DNA of 64,000 nt from Microscillaceae bacterium (GTDB lineage Bacteria; Bacteroidota; Bacteroidia; Cytophagales; Microscillaceae): NCBI GenBank assembly GCA_011390205.1, contig JAABSX010000010.1:37508-101507 (forward strand). The letters run 5' to 3'. Below the pieces are notes generated by a model. That model did no database searches. It had not been told where the DNA came from and saw nothing but the letters and a program-made list of their open reading frames with translations. The stretch's first letter is position 1. Each line of letters opens with the position of its first letter. This document shows, piece by piece, positions 32,516 through 41,897 of the stretch. The position numbers were made by a program, and so were the translations under genes.

Positions 32516-34543
32516 CTAACGTTTTTTGTTTTTTAGCAATGCTTGCAAGGCCTGTACCTCATCTCTCATCCGAGCAGCCTCAATAAAATCAAGCTCTTTG
32601 GCAGCTTTTTGCATGGCCTTTTGCGTTTGTTGGATTTGCTTCTCGAGTTCTTCGGCACCCATATATGCCACTACAGGGTCAGCAGCAAGGTTTGGTTGCT
32701 CAGGCTCTAGGTAATAGGTCTTCGCCATTTTATTTCTATCCGCCACATTGGTTTGCTGCATGATGGCTTCTTTAGATTTTTTGACAGTGTAAGGCGTGAT
32801 ATTGTGCTCTTTGTTGTATTCTGCTTGGATGATTCGGCGGCGTTGGGTTTCATCTATAGCCCTTCGCATAGAATCTGTAATCTTATCAGCATACAAAATC
32901 ACCCTTCCTCTTTCGTTACGTGCGGCACGCCCAATGGTCTGAATCAGGGAGCGTTCGTTTCTCAAAAAACCCTCTTTGTCGGCATCCATAATCGCCACCA
33001 GTGATACTTCGGGTAAATCTAGCCCTTCTCTCAAGAGATTGACCCCAATCAAAACATCAATTACACCCAATCTCAGCTCACGCAAAATCTCCACACGCTC
33101 TATGGGTTTGATTTCGGAGTGAATGTAGCGGCATTTGATGCCGATTTTGTCCATGTATTTGCTCAATTCTTCCGACATTCGCTTGGTCAGTGTCGTTACC
33201 AGTACTCGCTCATCTAGCTGAATGGTTTTGTCTATTTCTTCTAATAAATCATCTATTTGGTTGAGGCTGGGGTGTACGCTGATTTCGGGGTCAAGCACAC
33301 CTGTAGGGCGGATAAGCTGCTCCACTACTACGCCACCAGACTCCGCAAGCTCATAATCTGCAGGGGTGGCACTGATGTAAATCACTTGATTGATAAGGCT
33401 CTCAAATTCATTAAAATTCAAGGGGCGGTTGTCCATTGCCGAAGGCAACCTAAAGCCATAATCCACCAGCACACTCTTGCGAGAGCGGTCTCCTCCGTGC
33501 ATTCCCCTCACTTGTGGAAGCGTAACGTGGCTTTCATCTATCACCATAAGATAATCTTCTGGAAAATAATCTAAAAGGCAGAAAGGACGAGTGCCAGGTT
33601 TTCTTCTATCAAAATACCTTGAATAATTCTCAATGCCCGAGCAATAGCCCAATTCACGCATCATCTCTAGGTCAAATTCTGTCCGTTCTTTGATGCGTTT
33701 GGCTTCTTCCACACGGTTTTCCATCTCGAAGTATTTAATCTGCTTCACGAGGTCTTCTTGTATTTCATAAATGGATTGATGCAAAAGGTCTTGCCCTGTT
33801 ACGAAAAGATTGGCAGGAAAAATAGAAATCTGTGTTTCGTCTGAAAGTTTTTGGTTGCTGTAAGGGTCTATCCGCTGAATGCTTTCTATCTCATCTCCCC
33901 AAAAGAAAATTCGGTAAGCAAAATCATCATAGGCCACAAAAATATCTACAGTATCTCCTTTTACCCTAAAATTCCCTCGGGCAAATTCCCCCTCTGTGCG
34001 GCTGTAAAGAATATCAACCAACTGAAACAGGAATTTATTGCGACTGACCACGTCCCCTACTTGGAGGCGAATGACATTTTTGCTAAATTCTTCGGGATTG
34101 CCCATCCCATAAATACAAGAAACAGAGGCAACTATCAGCACATCACGCCGCCCAGTGAGCAAGGCAGAAGTAGCACTGAGGCGTAGTTTCTCGATTTCTT
34201 CATTGATAGAAAGCTCTTTTTCTATATAAGTACCCGAAGAAGCCATAAAAGCCTCAGGCTGGTAATAATCATAGTAAGAGATAAAATATTCTACAGCATT
34301 CTCAGGAAAAAACTGCTTAAACTCTCCGTAAAGCTGTGCTGCAAGGGTTTTGTTGTGGCTAATCACCAAAGTAGGGCGGTTGAGCTGTGCCACCACATTG
34401 GCAGCCGTGAAGGTCTTGCCTGAGCCTGTTACGCCGAGGAGGGTCTGGGCTTTTTCGCCTTGTGAGATGCCTTTGATGAGCTGCTCAATGGCACGAGGCT
34501 GATCGCCCGTAGGCACAAAATCAGATACTAATTTGAATGACAT
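32516..34543 (-). CDS. uvrB: Excinuclease ABC subunit B (UvrB)
   Basis: DNA-damage recognition helicase of nucleotide excision repair. Start at the ATG at 34543 gives MSFKLVSDF and 675 residues, a normal length. Walker A (LLGVTGSGKTFTAANV) is near residue 40, the beta-hairpin region YYDYYQPEAF near residue 92, and the helicase motifs DESHVTLPQVRGM, LVTTLTKRMSEEL, VLIGVNLLREGLDLPEVSLV and QTIGRAARN follow. The C-terminal UVR motif (KAAKELDFIEAARMRDEV) for UvrC contact is intact. It converges on the iron-sulfur gene with only 7 bases between stops. Confidence 0.97.
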   Translation of the reverse strand: MSFKLVSDFVPTGDQPRAIEQLIKGISQGEKAQTLLGVTGSGKTFTAANVVAQLNRPTLVISHNKTLAAQLYGEFKQFFPENAVEYFISYYDYYQPEAFMASSGTYIEKELSINEEIEKLRLSATSALLTGRRDVLIVASVSCIYGMGNPEEFSKNVIRLQVGDVVSRNKFLFQLVDILYSRTEGEFARGNFRVKGDTVDIFVAYDDFAYRIFFWGDEIESIQRIDPYSNQKLSDETQISIFPANLFVTGQDLLHQSIYEIQEDLVKQIKYFEMENRVEEAKRIKERTEFDLEMMRELGYCSGIENYSRYFDRRKPGTRPFCLLDYFPEDYLMVIDESHVTLPQVRGMHGGDRSRKSVLVDYGFRLPSAMDNRPLNFNEFESLINQVIYISATPADYELAESGGVVVEQLIRPTGVLDPEISVHPSLNQIDDLLEEIDKTIQLDERVLVTTLTKRMSEELSKYMDKIGIKCRYIHSEIKPIERVEILRELRLGVIDVLIGVNLLREGLDLPEVSLVAIMDADKEGFLRNERSLIQTIGRAARNERGRVILYADKITDSMRRAIDETQRRRIIQAEYNKEHNITPYTVKKSKEAIMQQTNVADRNKMAKTYYLEPEQPNLAADPVVAYMGAEELEKQIQQTQKAMQKAAKELDFIEAARMRDEVQALQALLKNKKR

Positions 34544-35166
34544 ACAAAGGTTGTTTACACTAACAAAGCACAAAGAAAATATTACTTACTAAAGAGGTAA
34601 ACGAATCTCAATAAATTTCTAAACTCACATAGCACCAATAGATATTCCAAGTTCTTTTTTATCATTAAGAATATCATTGACTTTTTTTTATCACTAGGCT
34701 CAAGACACCCTGCAAAATGAGTAATAGGATTTTTATGCACCAGTTCTCTGTGTTTAAATGGGTTTTTGAGTAAATCCAAGGGTTCAAACATTTACATTAA
34801 AATGCTTGGGTTGTCTAAAAGACTCTATTTCTTCTATGATTTGTTATTTTAAGTGCATATTTAATGAGTTAAAATATTTTGAAGATGAAAACACCTAATC
34901 TCTCTATTTGTAGTTTCGTAAACTAAGATTAACACTAATTACAAAGTGTATAAGCTAGATTTATAAGGTTTAGTTTGATTGAACACATGATTTTTTGCAG
35001 CAAAAGCCAAAAATTTATAAAATACAGCAGACGACAAGTACGAAAGATGTGTCAAAAAACAAAATAAAAAACTTGCACACAGCATAATAATCTACTAACT
35101 TTAAAAAGCAGAAAATCAGAGAACATAAACAAAGGCTATATTTCTACCAGAAACCAAAATAAGACG
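34544..35166. other. AT-rich intergenic region upstream of uvrB and the restriction-modification gene
   Basis: A divergent 620-base spacer. It contains one minus-strand frame of 69 codons (34582-34791) with unremarkable composition, which I do not accept as a gene. I see no RNA gene, no repeat matching other parts of the window and no clear promoter box. An unusually long spacer before a restriction-modification gene may mark an insertion boundary. Confidence 0.35.
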
Positions 35167-37623
35167 ATGAAATACCAAAATATCAGAGAAGAAGAACTCA
35201 AAAACAAAGTAGCAAAAGAATATTTTTGGCTCTATGACTGCACCAAAATCATAGGCAATGTGGATTTTTGTGTGTCTATGCACCAAAGCGATACCCCACT
35301 CTTTGAGCAAGAGTCTATCCTCTGGGCAGAGGCAAAAAAAGGCAGTGCAGATTTACACAAATCACTCGTGCAGCTCATCTTGACCATCGGCAAGGCTCGC
35401 ACTTTTGATACCTACTTGCCGCCTGCACTGCTGGGGGCTTTTGATGCCGAAAAAATCGCTTTTATTCCTTACAATGACATTCATGATATTTTTTACCTCA
35501 ATGACTTCAACTGGAACGTAACGCCCTCTCAGCACAATACCAAAGAGTTTCAGCTAGTCTATCAAAAAGTAAAAAATAGCCTAGAAGAAAAATCTTTGAT
35601 GTTTGACTACGAAAAAGACGACAAAGAACTCCGAAGATTCATCAAAGATAACTTCGTGGCGGGTAAATACGGACTGACCAAAACACGCATTGACAAAAAT
35701 AATTTTATGGTCATTTATAACAAATGGCTGCAAACCGTCAAACCGACCATTGCCGTAAAATGGGAATTAGTCAAGAAAATAGGCGTTATTGACGGAGATT
35801 TTTATTTGGCTGATTTGCTCTCACAAGAAAACGAAACGCTTAAAGATTCGCTTTTTGTACTGCTCCAAAAAGACCACTATGAACTAGAGAGGCAAATGCA
35901 CGAAAATGGTTTGTTTACTTCTAGCAAAACAGCTTTTACAGATAAACAAAAAGCACATACGCAATTCTGGAACAAATACGAACGTCCACCCAAAGAAGAA
36001 TATTGGGATTATATCATCAAACGAAGAGATTTGCTCGTACCGCAAGATGTGCGAGAGCGAAAAGGCAGCTTCTTCACCCCTCAAATCTGGGTAGAACTTT
36101 CCCAAAAGTACCTCACAGACGTATTGGGCGAAGATTGGCAAGACGAATATTACATCTGGGACTGCGCCGCAGGAACAGGCAATCTGCTGGCAGGATTGAC
36201 CAACAAATACCACGTCTGGGCTTCTACCCTAGACAGACAAGATGTAGAGGTAATGAAAGACCGCATCCAAAATGGAGCTAACCTCTTAGAAGACCACGTC
36301 TTTCAGTTTGATTTCTTGAATGATGATTTTTCTAAATTGCCCAAAGACCTCCAAGCCGTCATCAATGACCCCGAAAAACGCAAAAAATTAGTCGTTTATA
36401 TCAATCCGCCTTATGCGGAGGCTGGGAATGCCAAGCAAAAATCTGGTACAGGTACAAACAAAGACGGAACAACCGTAGAAAATAAAACTTATGAAAAATA
36501 CAAAGCCAAAATTGGTAAGGCAAGTAATGAACTATTCACTCAGTTTTTTATAAGAGTTTATGAAGAGTTGAATGGTTGTATCCTAGCAGAATTTTCAAAG
36601 TTAAAATTATTACAATCTTCTAATTTTGCAGAGTTTAGAAAGGTATTTCAGGCAAAACTAGCAAAACTTTTTTTAGTGCCTGCGGATACTTTTGACAATG
36701 TAAAGGGAAAGTTTCCGATAGGATTTTTTATCTGGAATACGTCTGTTGAAGATTACTTTAAAAGAATAACAGCAGATGTTTTTGATAAAAATGCTAAGAA
36801 AATCAGACGCAAAAAAGTACATAGCTACGACAATGAAAAGGGAAAAATCAACACTTGGCTATCATTTGTTTCAAAAGATATAGTTCAGGAAGATAAAATT
36901 GGGACAATTCACTCAAATAGCAATGATTTTCAGCATCAAAATGATGTATTCATTGATAACACAAACACAAAAAAAACCTTTGGAGGTTTACATATTCCCA
37001 TCACTAATTATAATCTTAAACAAGTATCCATACTATTAGCTGTTCGTCATTGCATAGAAGCTACTTGGCTCAATGACCTTGACCAGTTTTTATATCCTAA
37101 CAAAAAGTGGGAAAAAGACACCAAATTTCAGAATGATTGCTTGGCTTTTACACTATTTCATGGACAAAACCGAATCACTTCCGAACATGGTACAAATCAT
37201 TGGATACCTTTCACGGAATATGAAGTAGATTCGAGAGAGAAATTTGAGAGTAATTTTATGACAGACTTTATCAAAGGCAAGATTAAATCAAAATCCAATG
37301 GAGATATTTTCGGGAATGGCAAAATAAATCACCACGCTCTTGAGTTCTCAGCCGAAGCCCAAGCCGTCTTTGAAGCAGGCAAAGCCCTTTGGAAATATTA
37401 CCATGCAAGCATCAAGAAAATTTTAGGGATTAGCAGTGAAGTTATCAATGCAAGTTTGTATGACATCAGGGCGTATTTTCAGGGCAGAAATGCCAAAGGC
37501 AGAATGAACAGCCGAAGCGATGACGAAAAATACACGGAGCTAATCGGTAATTTACGTGAAGCACTCAAAGTGTTGGCTCAGAAAATAGAGCCAAAAGTCT
37601 ATGAATATGGATTTTTGAAGTAG
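35167..37623 (+). CDS. Type IIG-like restriction-modification protein (fused nuclease and adenine methyltransferase)
   Basis: An 818-residue single-chain enzyme. The N-terminal domain has a plausible PD-(D/E)xK site: Asp33, then Glu55-x-Lys57 in LWAEAKKG. The middle part is a gamma-type N6-adenine methyltransferase: the S-adenosylmethionine loop DCAAGTGN at about 332-339 and the catalytic NPPY at about 413-416. The C-terminal 300 residues would hold target recognition, ending in a helical region. Such proteins cut and methylate with one polypeptide. It is a little short for the class and has no partner subunit nearby. It could also be a methyltransferase with a degenerate nuclease domain. Confidence 0.78.
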   Translation: MKYQNIREEELKNKVAKEYFWLYDCTKIIGNVDFCVSMHQSDTPLFEQESILWAEAKKGSADLHKSLVQLILTIGKARTFDTYLPPALLGAFDAEKIAFIPYNDIHDIFYLNDFNWNVTPSQHNTKEFQLVYQKVKNSLEEKSLMFDYEKDDKELRRFIKDNFVAGKYGLTKTRIDKNNFMVIYNKWLQTVKPTIAVKWELVKKIGVIDGDFYLADLLSQENETLKDSLFVLLQKDHYELERQMHENGLFTSSKTAFTDKQKAHTQFWNKYERPPKEEYWDYIIKRRDLLVPQDVRERKGSFFTPQIWVELSQKYLTDVLGEDWQDEYYIWDCAAGTGNLLAGLTNKYHVWASTLDRQDVEVMKDRIQNGANLLEDHVFQFDFLNDDFSKLPKDLQAVINDPEKRKKLVVYINPPYAEAGNAKQKSGTGTNKDGTTVENKTYEKYKAKIGKASNELFTQFFIRVYEELNGCILAEFSKLKLLQSSNFAEFRKVFQAKLAKLFLVPADTFDNVKGKFPIGFFIWNTSVEDYFKRITADVFDKNAKKIRRKKVHSYDNEKGKINTWLSFVSKDIVQEDKIGTIHSNSNDFQHQNDVFIDNTNTKKTFGGLHIPITNYNLKQVSILLAVRHCIEATWLNDLDQFLYPNKKWEKDTKFQNDCLAFTLFHGQNRITSEHGTNHWIPFTEYEVDSREKFESNFMTDFIKGKIKSKSNGDIFGNGKINHHALEFSAEAQAVFEAGKALWKYYHASIKKILGISSEVINASLYDIRAYFQGRNAKGRMNSRSDDEKYTELIGNLREALKVLAQKIEPKVYEYGFLK

Positions 37624-37736
37624 CACGAAGCGATGACTTTAGTGAGTGGTTTACTCCTAAAATAAATATTTTCTTGCTAAACTTGTCAAGAACTGATAGC
37701 GTAAAATCTGATAGAATCATTTTCCAAAAAATAGAT

Positions 37737-38900
37737 ATGTCCCAAATTAAATTTCTTCTGTTTTTCATCTTTTTGAATGGCTGGTTTTCCCCTCTACTTG
37801 CCCAAAACTACTATGCCAAAGAGCGTTTTGAGAAGGGAGAAGTAGAACTTCATGTAGGAGATTTTGGGGAGGCAGTCAAATATTATGACCAAGCCATTGG
37901 AAGCTATCAGAAGTACACAGCGGCTTTTTTTTCCAGAGGAAAAGCACATTACCACCTTGAGCAATTTGAAAAAGCCCAAAAAGATTTTGAAAAAGTATTT
38001 GCCTTAGATGCCAAACGCATAGATGCTCTTTTTTACAAAGGGGTTATTCTTTATGAGCAGCAATATTTTGAGAAAGCCATAGAGGTATTTGACCAAGCAC
38101 TTTCAAGAGACCCACAATACGCCATTGTCTATAACTACCGTGCAGAATGTTACAGAGAATTGGGGCTCAACTCACAGGCCATCAAAGATTATAGTGAAGC
38201 CATCCGATTAGATTCACTCATCCCTGTATTGTATTTGGGAAGAGGCAAGTGCTATTTGGTCAGTGAAAATTATGCAGATGCAACACAGGATTTTTCTAAA
38301 GCCATCGCTTTAGAGCCACGAAAACTGAGCTACTACCGCTACAGAGCTGAAGCACAGTATCTCCATGGAGCCTACGCCCTTGCATCAGAAGATATGGATT
38401 ATCTGAGCAGACAAGCAGAGAGTGAGGTACAAATACACGAGTACAGATTGAATGCTTTTTGCAAGGCATCTGTCCAAGACTATGCAGGAGCAGCCCGTGT
38501 CATCACAGAGCTTTTGCGTAAAGCCCCTGATGACATAGAGGCACTTACAGAGCGTGCAGTATATTATACCAAACAAGGCAAATCAGCCGAAGCCATTCAA
38601 GATTTTGAAAAAGCATTGCAATTACAACCTGAAAACATAGAAAATCACTTGGCTTGTGCCAGACTGTATATGCACACTGAGCAGTATCAGGCGGCACAAA
38701 CACACCTCAGAGTAGCCCTAGAAAAAAACTTAGAAGACGCTGAAATTTGGTATTTATTGGGGCTTTCTTATTTTTATTTAGAAGAAAAATCGCTTGCAAA
38801 GCAGCACCTCATCAAGGCAGCAACGCTAGACTATCCCGCAGAAGAAATGCCCAAAAAAGTCTATAAACTTGCCAAAAAGGGCTACCGAAAAAGAAAGTAA
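37737..38900 (+). CDS. Exported TPR protein
   Basis: A 387-residue protein from the ATG at 37737, which gives a signal peptide (MSQIKFLLFFIFLNGWFSPLLAQ); an ATG at 37674 would bury it. The mature protein is a continuous array of about nine or ten tetratricopeptide repeats (for example AVKYYDQAIGSYQKYTAAFF, AIKDYSEAIRLD) ending in a basic tail KLAKKGYRKRK. Such arrays serve as interaction scaffolds in the periplasm. It lies 113 bases after the restriction-modification gene with no sign of functional link. Confidence 0.85.
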   Translation: MSQIKFLLFFIFLNGWFSPLLAQNYYAKERFEKGEVELHVGDFGEAVKYYDQAIGSYQKYTAAFFSRGKAHYHLEQFEKAQKDFEKVFALDAKRIDALFYKGVILYEQQYFEKAIEVFDQALSRDPQYAIVYNYRAECYRELGLNSQAIKDYSEAIRLDSLIPVLYLGRGKCYLVSENYADATQDFSKAIALEPRKLSYYRYRAEAQYLHGAYALASEDMDYLSRQAESEVQIHEYRLNAFCKASVQDYAGAARVITELLRKAPDDIEALTERAVYYTKQGKSAEAIQDFEKALQLQPENIENHLACARLYMHTEQYQAAQTHLRVALEKNLEDAEIWYLLGLSYFYLEEKSLAKQHLIKAATLDYPAEEMPKKVYKLAKKGYRKRK

Positions 38901-39088
38901 TCTCTTTTTTGCTTGAAACAAAGAGCTTGAGAAACACAGCCAAGCAGAAGACTCTTAGCGCATTTGTCCCCCCAAAAATAAGCAAATAACACCTCAGAAA
39001 TTTTAAGTTCAATTTTTTTACCAAACATTTTGAGGTTTTTATCCTTTTTAAGAAAGTTTAATATTATTTCTATAACAAATTATGAATT

Positions 39089-40111
39089 ATGATACAAAAT
39101 AAGCAATGCCGCCTAGCCAAAAGACCCATAGGCATGCCCAATGCAGAAAACTGGAACATCGTAACCGAAGAACTTCCAGAACTCAAAGAAGGTGAATTAC
39201 TCATCAAAACTATGTATATCTCTCTTGACCCTGCCATGCGTGGCTGGATGAATGAAGGCAAATCATACATCCCTCCTGTGGGCATAGATGAAGTCATGCG
39301 TGCAGGCACTGCAGGCAAAGTAATCGCCTCTAAAAACCCTGATTTTAAAGAAGGTGATTTTGTAACAGGTGGCATAGGCGTACAGCAATACGGAATCTCT
39401 AAGGGAGAAGGCTTGGTAAAAGTAGATACTTCTATCGCTCCGCTACAGACCTATTTAGGCGTGCTGGGGATGCCAGGCATGACGGCATATTTTGGTTTTA
39501 TGGATTTAGGAAAGCCACAAGAAGGCGAAACCATCGTCATCTCTGGTGCAGCAGGGGCCGTAGGCTCAGTAGTAGGGCAGCTTGCCAAAGCCAAAGGCTT
39601 GCACGTGGTAGGCATTGCAGGTGGTGAAGACAAATGCAAGTATGTAGTAGAAGAGTTTGGCTTTGATGCCTGTGTAGATTACAAAAGCAGTGATTTCAAA
39701 CAAGCCCTCAAAGAAGCCACTCCCAAAGGAGTAGATATTTATTTTGACAATGTGGGCGGTGATATTTTAGATTTATTGCTTACCAGAATCAACCGTGGCG
39801 CCAGGATTCCTATCTGTGGGGCAATCTCTCAATACAACAATACCACCCCCGTCAAAGGGCCGAGCAATTACCTTTCTCTACTCGTAAACAGAGCAAGAAT
39901 GGAAGGCTTTGTGGTATTTGATTATGCTCCTCGCTACCGTGAGGCAGTGATAGATATGGTAGGACTGATGAAGAAAAACCAACTCAAAGCCAAAGAACAC
40001 ATTGTAGATAAAGATATAGACGCTTTTCCTGAGACTTTATTGATGCTTTTCAAGGGTGAAAATCTTGGAAAATTAGTGCTCAAAGTAGCACAAGAAGATG
40101 AAGTGAAGTAA
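39089..40111 (+). CDS. NADP-dependent oxidoreductase (zinc-independent medium-chain dehydrogenase)
   Basis: A 340-residue cytoplasmic enzyme of the leukotriene B4 12-hydroxydehydrogenase / CurA-like group. The catalytic domain begins LAKRPIGMPNAENW and carries SLDPAMRGWM. The Rossmann part has VISGAAGAVGSVVGQLAKAKG for NADPH and VDIYFDNVGGDILD. Cysteine ligands for zinc are absent, as expected. Members reduce alpha,beta-unsaturated carbonyl compounds; the natural substrate cannot be read. Confidence 0.92.
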   Translation: MIQNKQCRLAKRPIGMPNAENWNIVTEELPELKEGELLIKTMYISLDPAMRGWMNEGKSYIPPVGIDEVMRAGTAGKVIASKNPDFKEGDFVTGGIGVQQYGISKGEGLVKVDTSIAPLQTYLGVLGMPGMTAYFGFMDLGKPQEGETIVISGAAGAVGSVVGQLAKAKGLHVVGIAGGEDKCKYVVEEFGFDACVDYKSSDFKQALKEATPKGVDIYFDNVGGDILDLLLTRINRGARIPICGAISQYNNTTPVKGPSNYLSLLVNRARMEGFVVFDYAPRYREAVIDMVGLMKKNQLKAKEHIVDKDIDAFPETLLMLFKGENLGKLVLKVAQEDEVK

Positions 40112-40257
40112 GGGCTAATTTATTAAATACTAAGTTGCTGATAATGAGTGCTTTGGTGATGGCAAATGTGTATTTCACCTTTGGGCCATTCCTAAGACAT
40201 TAAATCAGTAATGCACAAAGTTCTGAACATCGGCTTCCTAGATTCCCTTTTGGGTAT

Positions 40258-41250
40258 TTAGGGAGCTGTTTTTTTTGTTTTGGTAAGTTTGTTAAATCGG
40301 TCAGGATAATCTGTAATCAGTCCATCTACACCCAATCTAAGCATTTTGCGCATGTCTTCAGGCTCATTGACCGTCCAGGGGATGACCTTCATGCCCAGTT
40401 CTTTGGCTTTCTTCACCTCAGCCACGTTGAGTCTTTTGTATTCGGGGCTATATACTGAGGGAGTAAAGCCCAATTCTTTGATATTCGCCTCAATGCTTTT
40501 ATTGTTTCCTACAAGCAAAACCAAAGGAATCTCTTCATTCAATCTCTTAAAAGCCCGCAAAGTCCGCACATCAAAAGATTGGATAAAAACACGGTCTAAT
40601 ATTTTTAAATTTTTGATTTCTTGGTAGAGCAGACGGGCAAACTCCTCTGGTGCAGGGTGAAAAATACTATCTCCTTCAGGAGAAGACTTGGTCTCGATGT
40701 TATAAAAAACTTTCGGGCGTTTTTTTTCTATGAGGTAGGCTTCCACATGGCTTACCATTTCTTGGAGTGTAGGTTTATAAGTCTTCTGAGGCTTTTGCTC
40801 AGGGAAGCGAGGATTTCCCCAGCTTCCACAGTCATAGGCTTGAATTTCTTCGGCAGTAAACAGATACAGGTTGTATTTCTCTTCTTGTTTGGGCTGTATG
40901 GTATCTCCTTGGGCATCGTGGCATATCTCAGGGGAGAAAAAAGGCTCATGAGAAATGATGATTTGATTGTCTTTACTCACCACCACATCCAGTTCTAAGG
41001 TCCTGACGCCGAGTTCTATAGCTTTGATAAATGCGGGGAGACTATTCTCAGGCATCAGGCCTCTTGCCCCCCTGTGTCCTTGCAGGTCAAAAGTTGTATT
41101 CAGGCGGATATTTGCCATATCAGTGGGAGCACCAAGCCCCGTTACTTTGTGTTGGCTTGTATCTCTGTAGTGGCATTGTGTGCTTGAGAGTGCAAGCAAG
41201 ACCCATACTATCAGGTATTTAGATAGAGGAGAATGATAAAATTCAGGCAT
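40258..41250 (-). CDS. Glycerophosphodiester phosphodiesterase family protein
   Basis: A 330-residue exported enzyme that hydrolyses glycerophosphodiesters to glycerol-3-phosphate and an alcohol. The TIM-barrel signatures are QGHRGARGLMPENSLPAF with the catalytic His-Arg and Glu, LELDVVVSKDNQIIISHEP with the metal-binding Glu-x-Asp and second His, and near the end MKVIPWTVNEPEDM then GVDGLITDYP. The N-terminus is hydrophobic and ends in SSTQC, so it may be a lipoprotein with an unusual lipobox, or simply cleaved. The 57-residue membrane protein gene upstream is on the same strand. Confidence 0.92.
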   Translation of the reverse strand: MPEFYHSPLSKYLIVWVLLALSSTQCHYRDTSQHKVTGLGAPTDMANIRLNTTFDLQGHRGARGLMPENSLPAFIKAIELGVRTLELDVVVSKDNQIIISHEPFFSPEICHDAQGDTIQPKQEEKYNLYLFTAEEIQAYDCGSWGNPRFPEQKPQKTYKPTLQEMVSHVEAYLIEKKRPKVFYNIETKSSPEGDSIFHPAPEEFARLLYQEIKNLKILDRVFIQSFDVRTLRAFKRLNEEIPLVLLVGNNKSIEANIKELGFTPSVYSPEYKRLNVAEVKKAKELGMKVIPWTVNEPEDMRKMLRLGVDGLITDYPDRFNKLTKTKKTAP

Positions 41251-41265
41251 AAGGCAAGTAATAAG

Positions 41266-41439
41266 TTATTGTTTTTTTCTACGAAACCAAACCAAAGCCC
41301 AAAGCGCCACAATGATGACAAAAGAAATAATCATCAGGCGAGTAAAATTCTGGGCAGATTGAAGCACAGGGTTTTTGTCCTGAGCCTGAATAGTACAATT
41401 TAAACCAAAAAAAATTAAAAAAAGTAAGATGTTTTTCAT
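41266..41439 (-). CDS. Small two-segment membrane protein
   Basis: A 57-residue frame: a signal-like N-terminal segment (MKNILLFLIFFGLNCTIQAQ), a short hydrophilic part DKNPVLQSAQNFTR, a second hydrophobic segment of about 20 residues, and a basic end WFRRKKQ. The composition is strongly protein-like and the topology is a clear one-pass or cleaved-signal design. It ends 16 bases before the glycerophosphodiesterase start, so the two are probably co-transcribed. No family is recognised. Confidence 0.6.
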   Translation of the reverse strand: MKNILLFLIFFGLNCTIQAQDKNPVLQSAQNFTRLMIISFVIIVALWALVWFRRKKQ

Positions 41440-41897
41440 ACAGTCAGAAGGCTTAGTAATGCGCCAAAAATAAAGATTAATATTGAATTAACAGAAAATA
41501 TTCTTGAAAATCACTTTGAGAATGTTCACAAAAAATTAATATAGACTGAAAACAGCAGCTATGACCTATCAATACCTCAAATCAGTATAAAATATGCTGC
41601 CTTCGCCTCTCTGCCAAAGTGTAAACAGGGTTTTTACCAAGGCATAAAATAAATGTGTAGTTAAGAGGTGGAAAATATGGAATAAATAAATTGTTTAGAC
41701 AATAATTGTCATAAATACAATATCTCTGTCTTTTAAAGCAATAGATTACAGAATATTTCAAGTATTTTGCTACTTGCCAAAGAATAGAAATGCTACGTAG
41801 TGAGCATAAATTTGTTCTCGAATTATTTCAAAATAAATATTTTTTTGAGTAGGTTTGCTAAATAATAATAAAAAAGTAATCTTAAATTATTAAAAGT
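41440..41897. other. Regulatory spacer upstream of the SusC gene
   Basis: AT-rich non-coding region. It contains a 13-base palindrome GACAATAATTGTC near 41697-41709 and, nearer the gene, a -7 type box (separate entry). No sigma/anti-sigma pair, two-component gene or RNA gene lies next to it, so the inducer of the SusC/SusD unit cannot be guessed from context. Confidence 0.4.
41850..41857 (+). promoter_or_regulatory. Candidate -7 promoter box of the susC operon
   Basis: TAGGTTTG matches TAnnTTTG and lies 40 bases before the susC start. No TTTG-type -33 element is at the usual distance, so an activator or a different -33 sequence may be needed. Confidence 0.4.

Noticed and set aside
34582..34791. 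A 69-codon minus-strand frame just upstream of uvrB.
   Set aside because: No family resemblance, no promoter or coupling evidence, and composition typical of AT-rich spacer.
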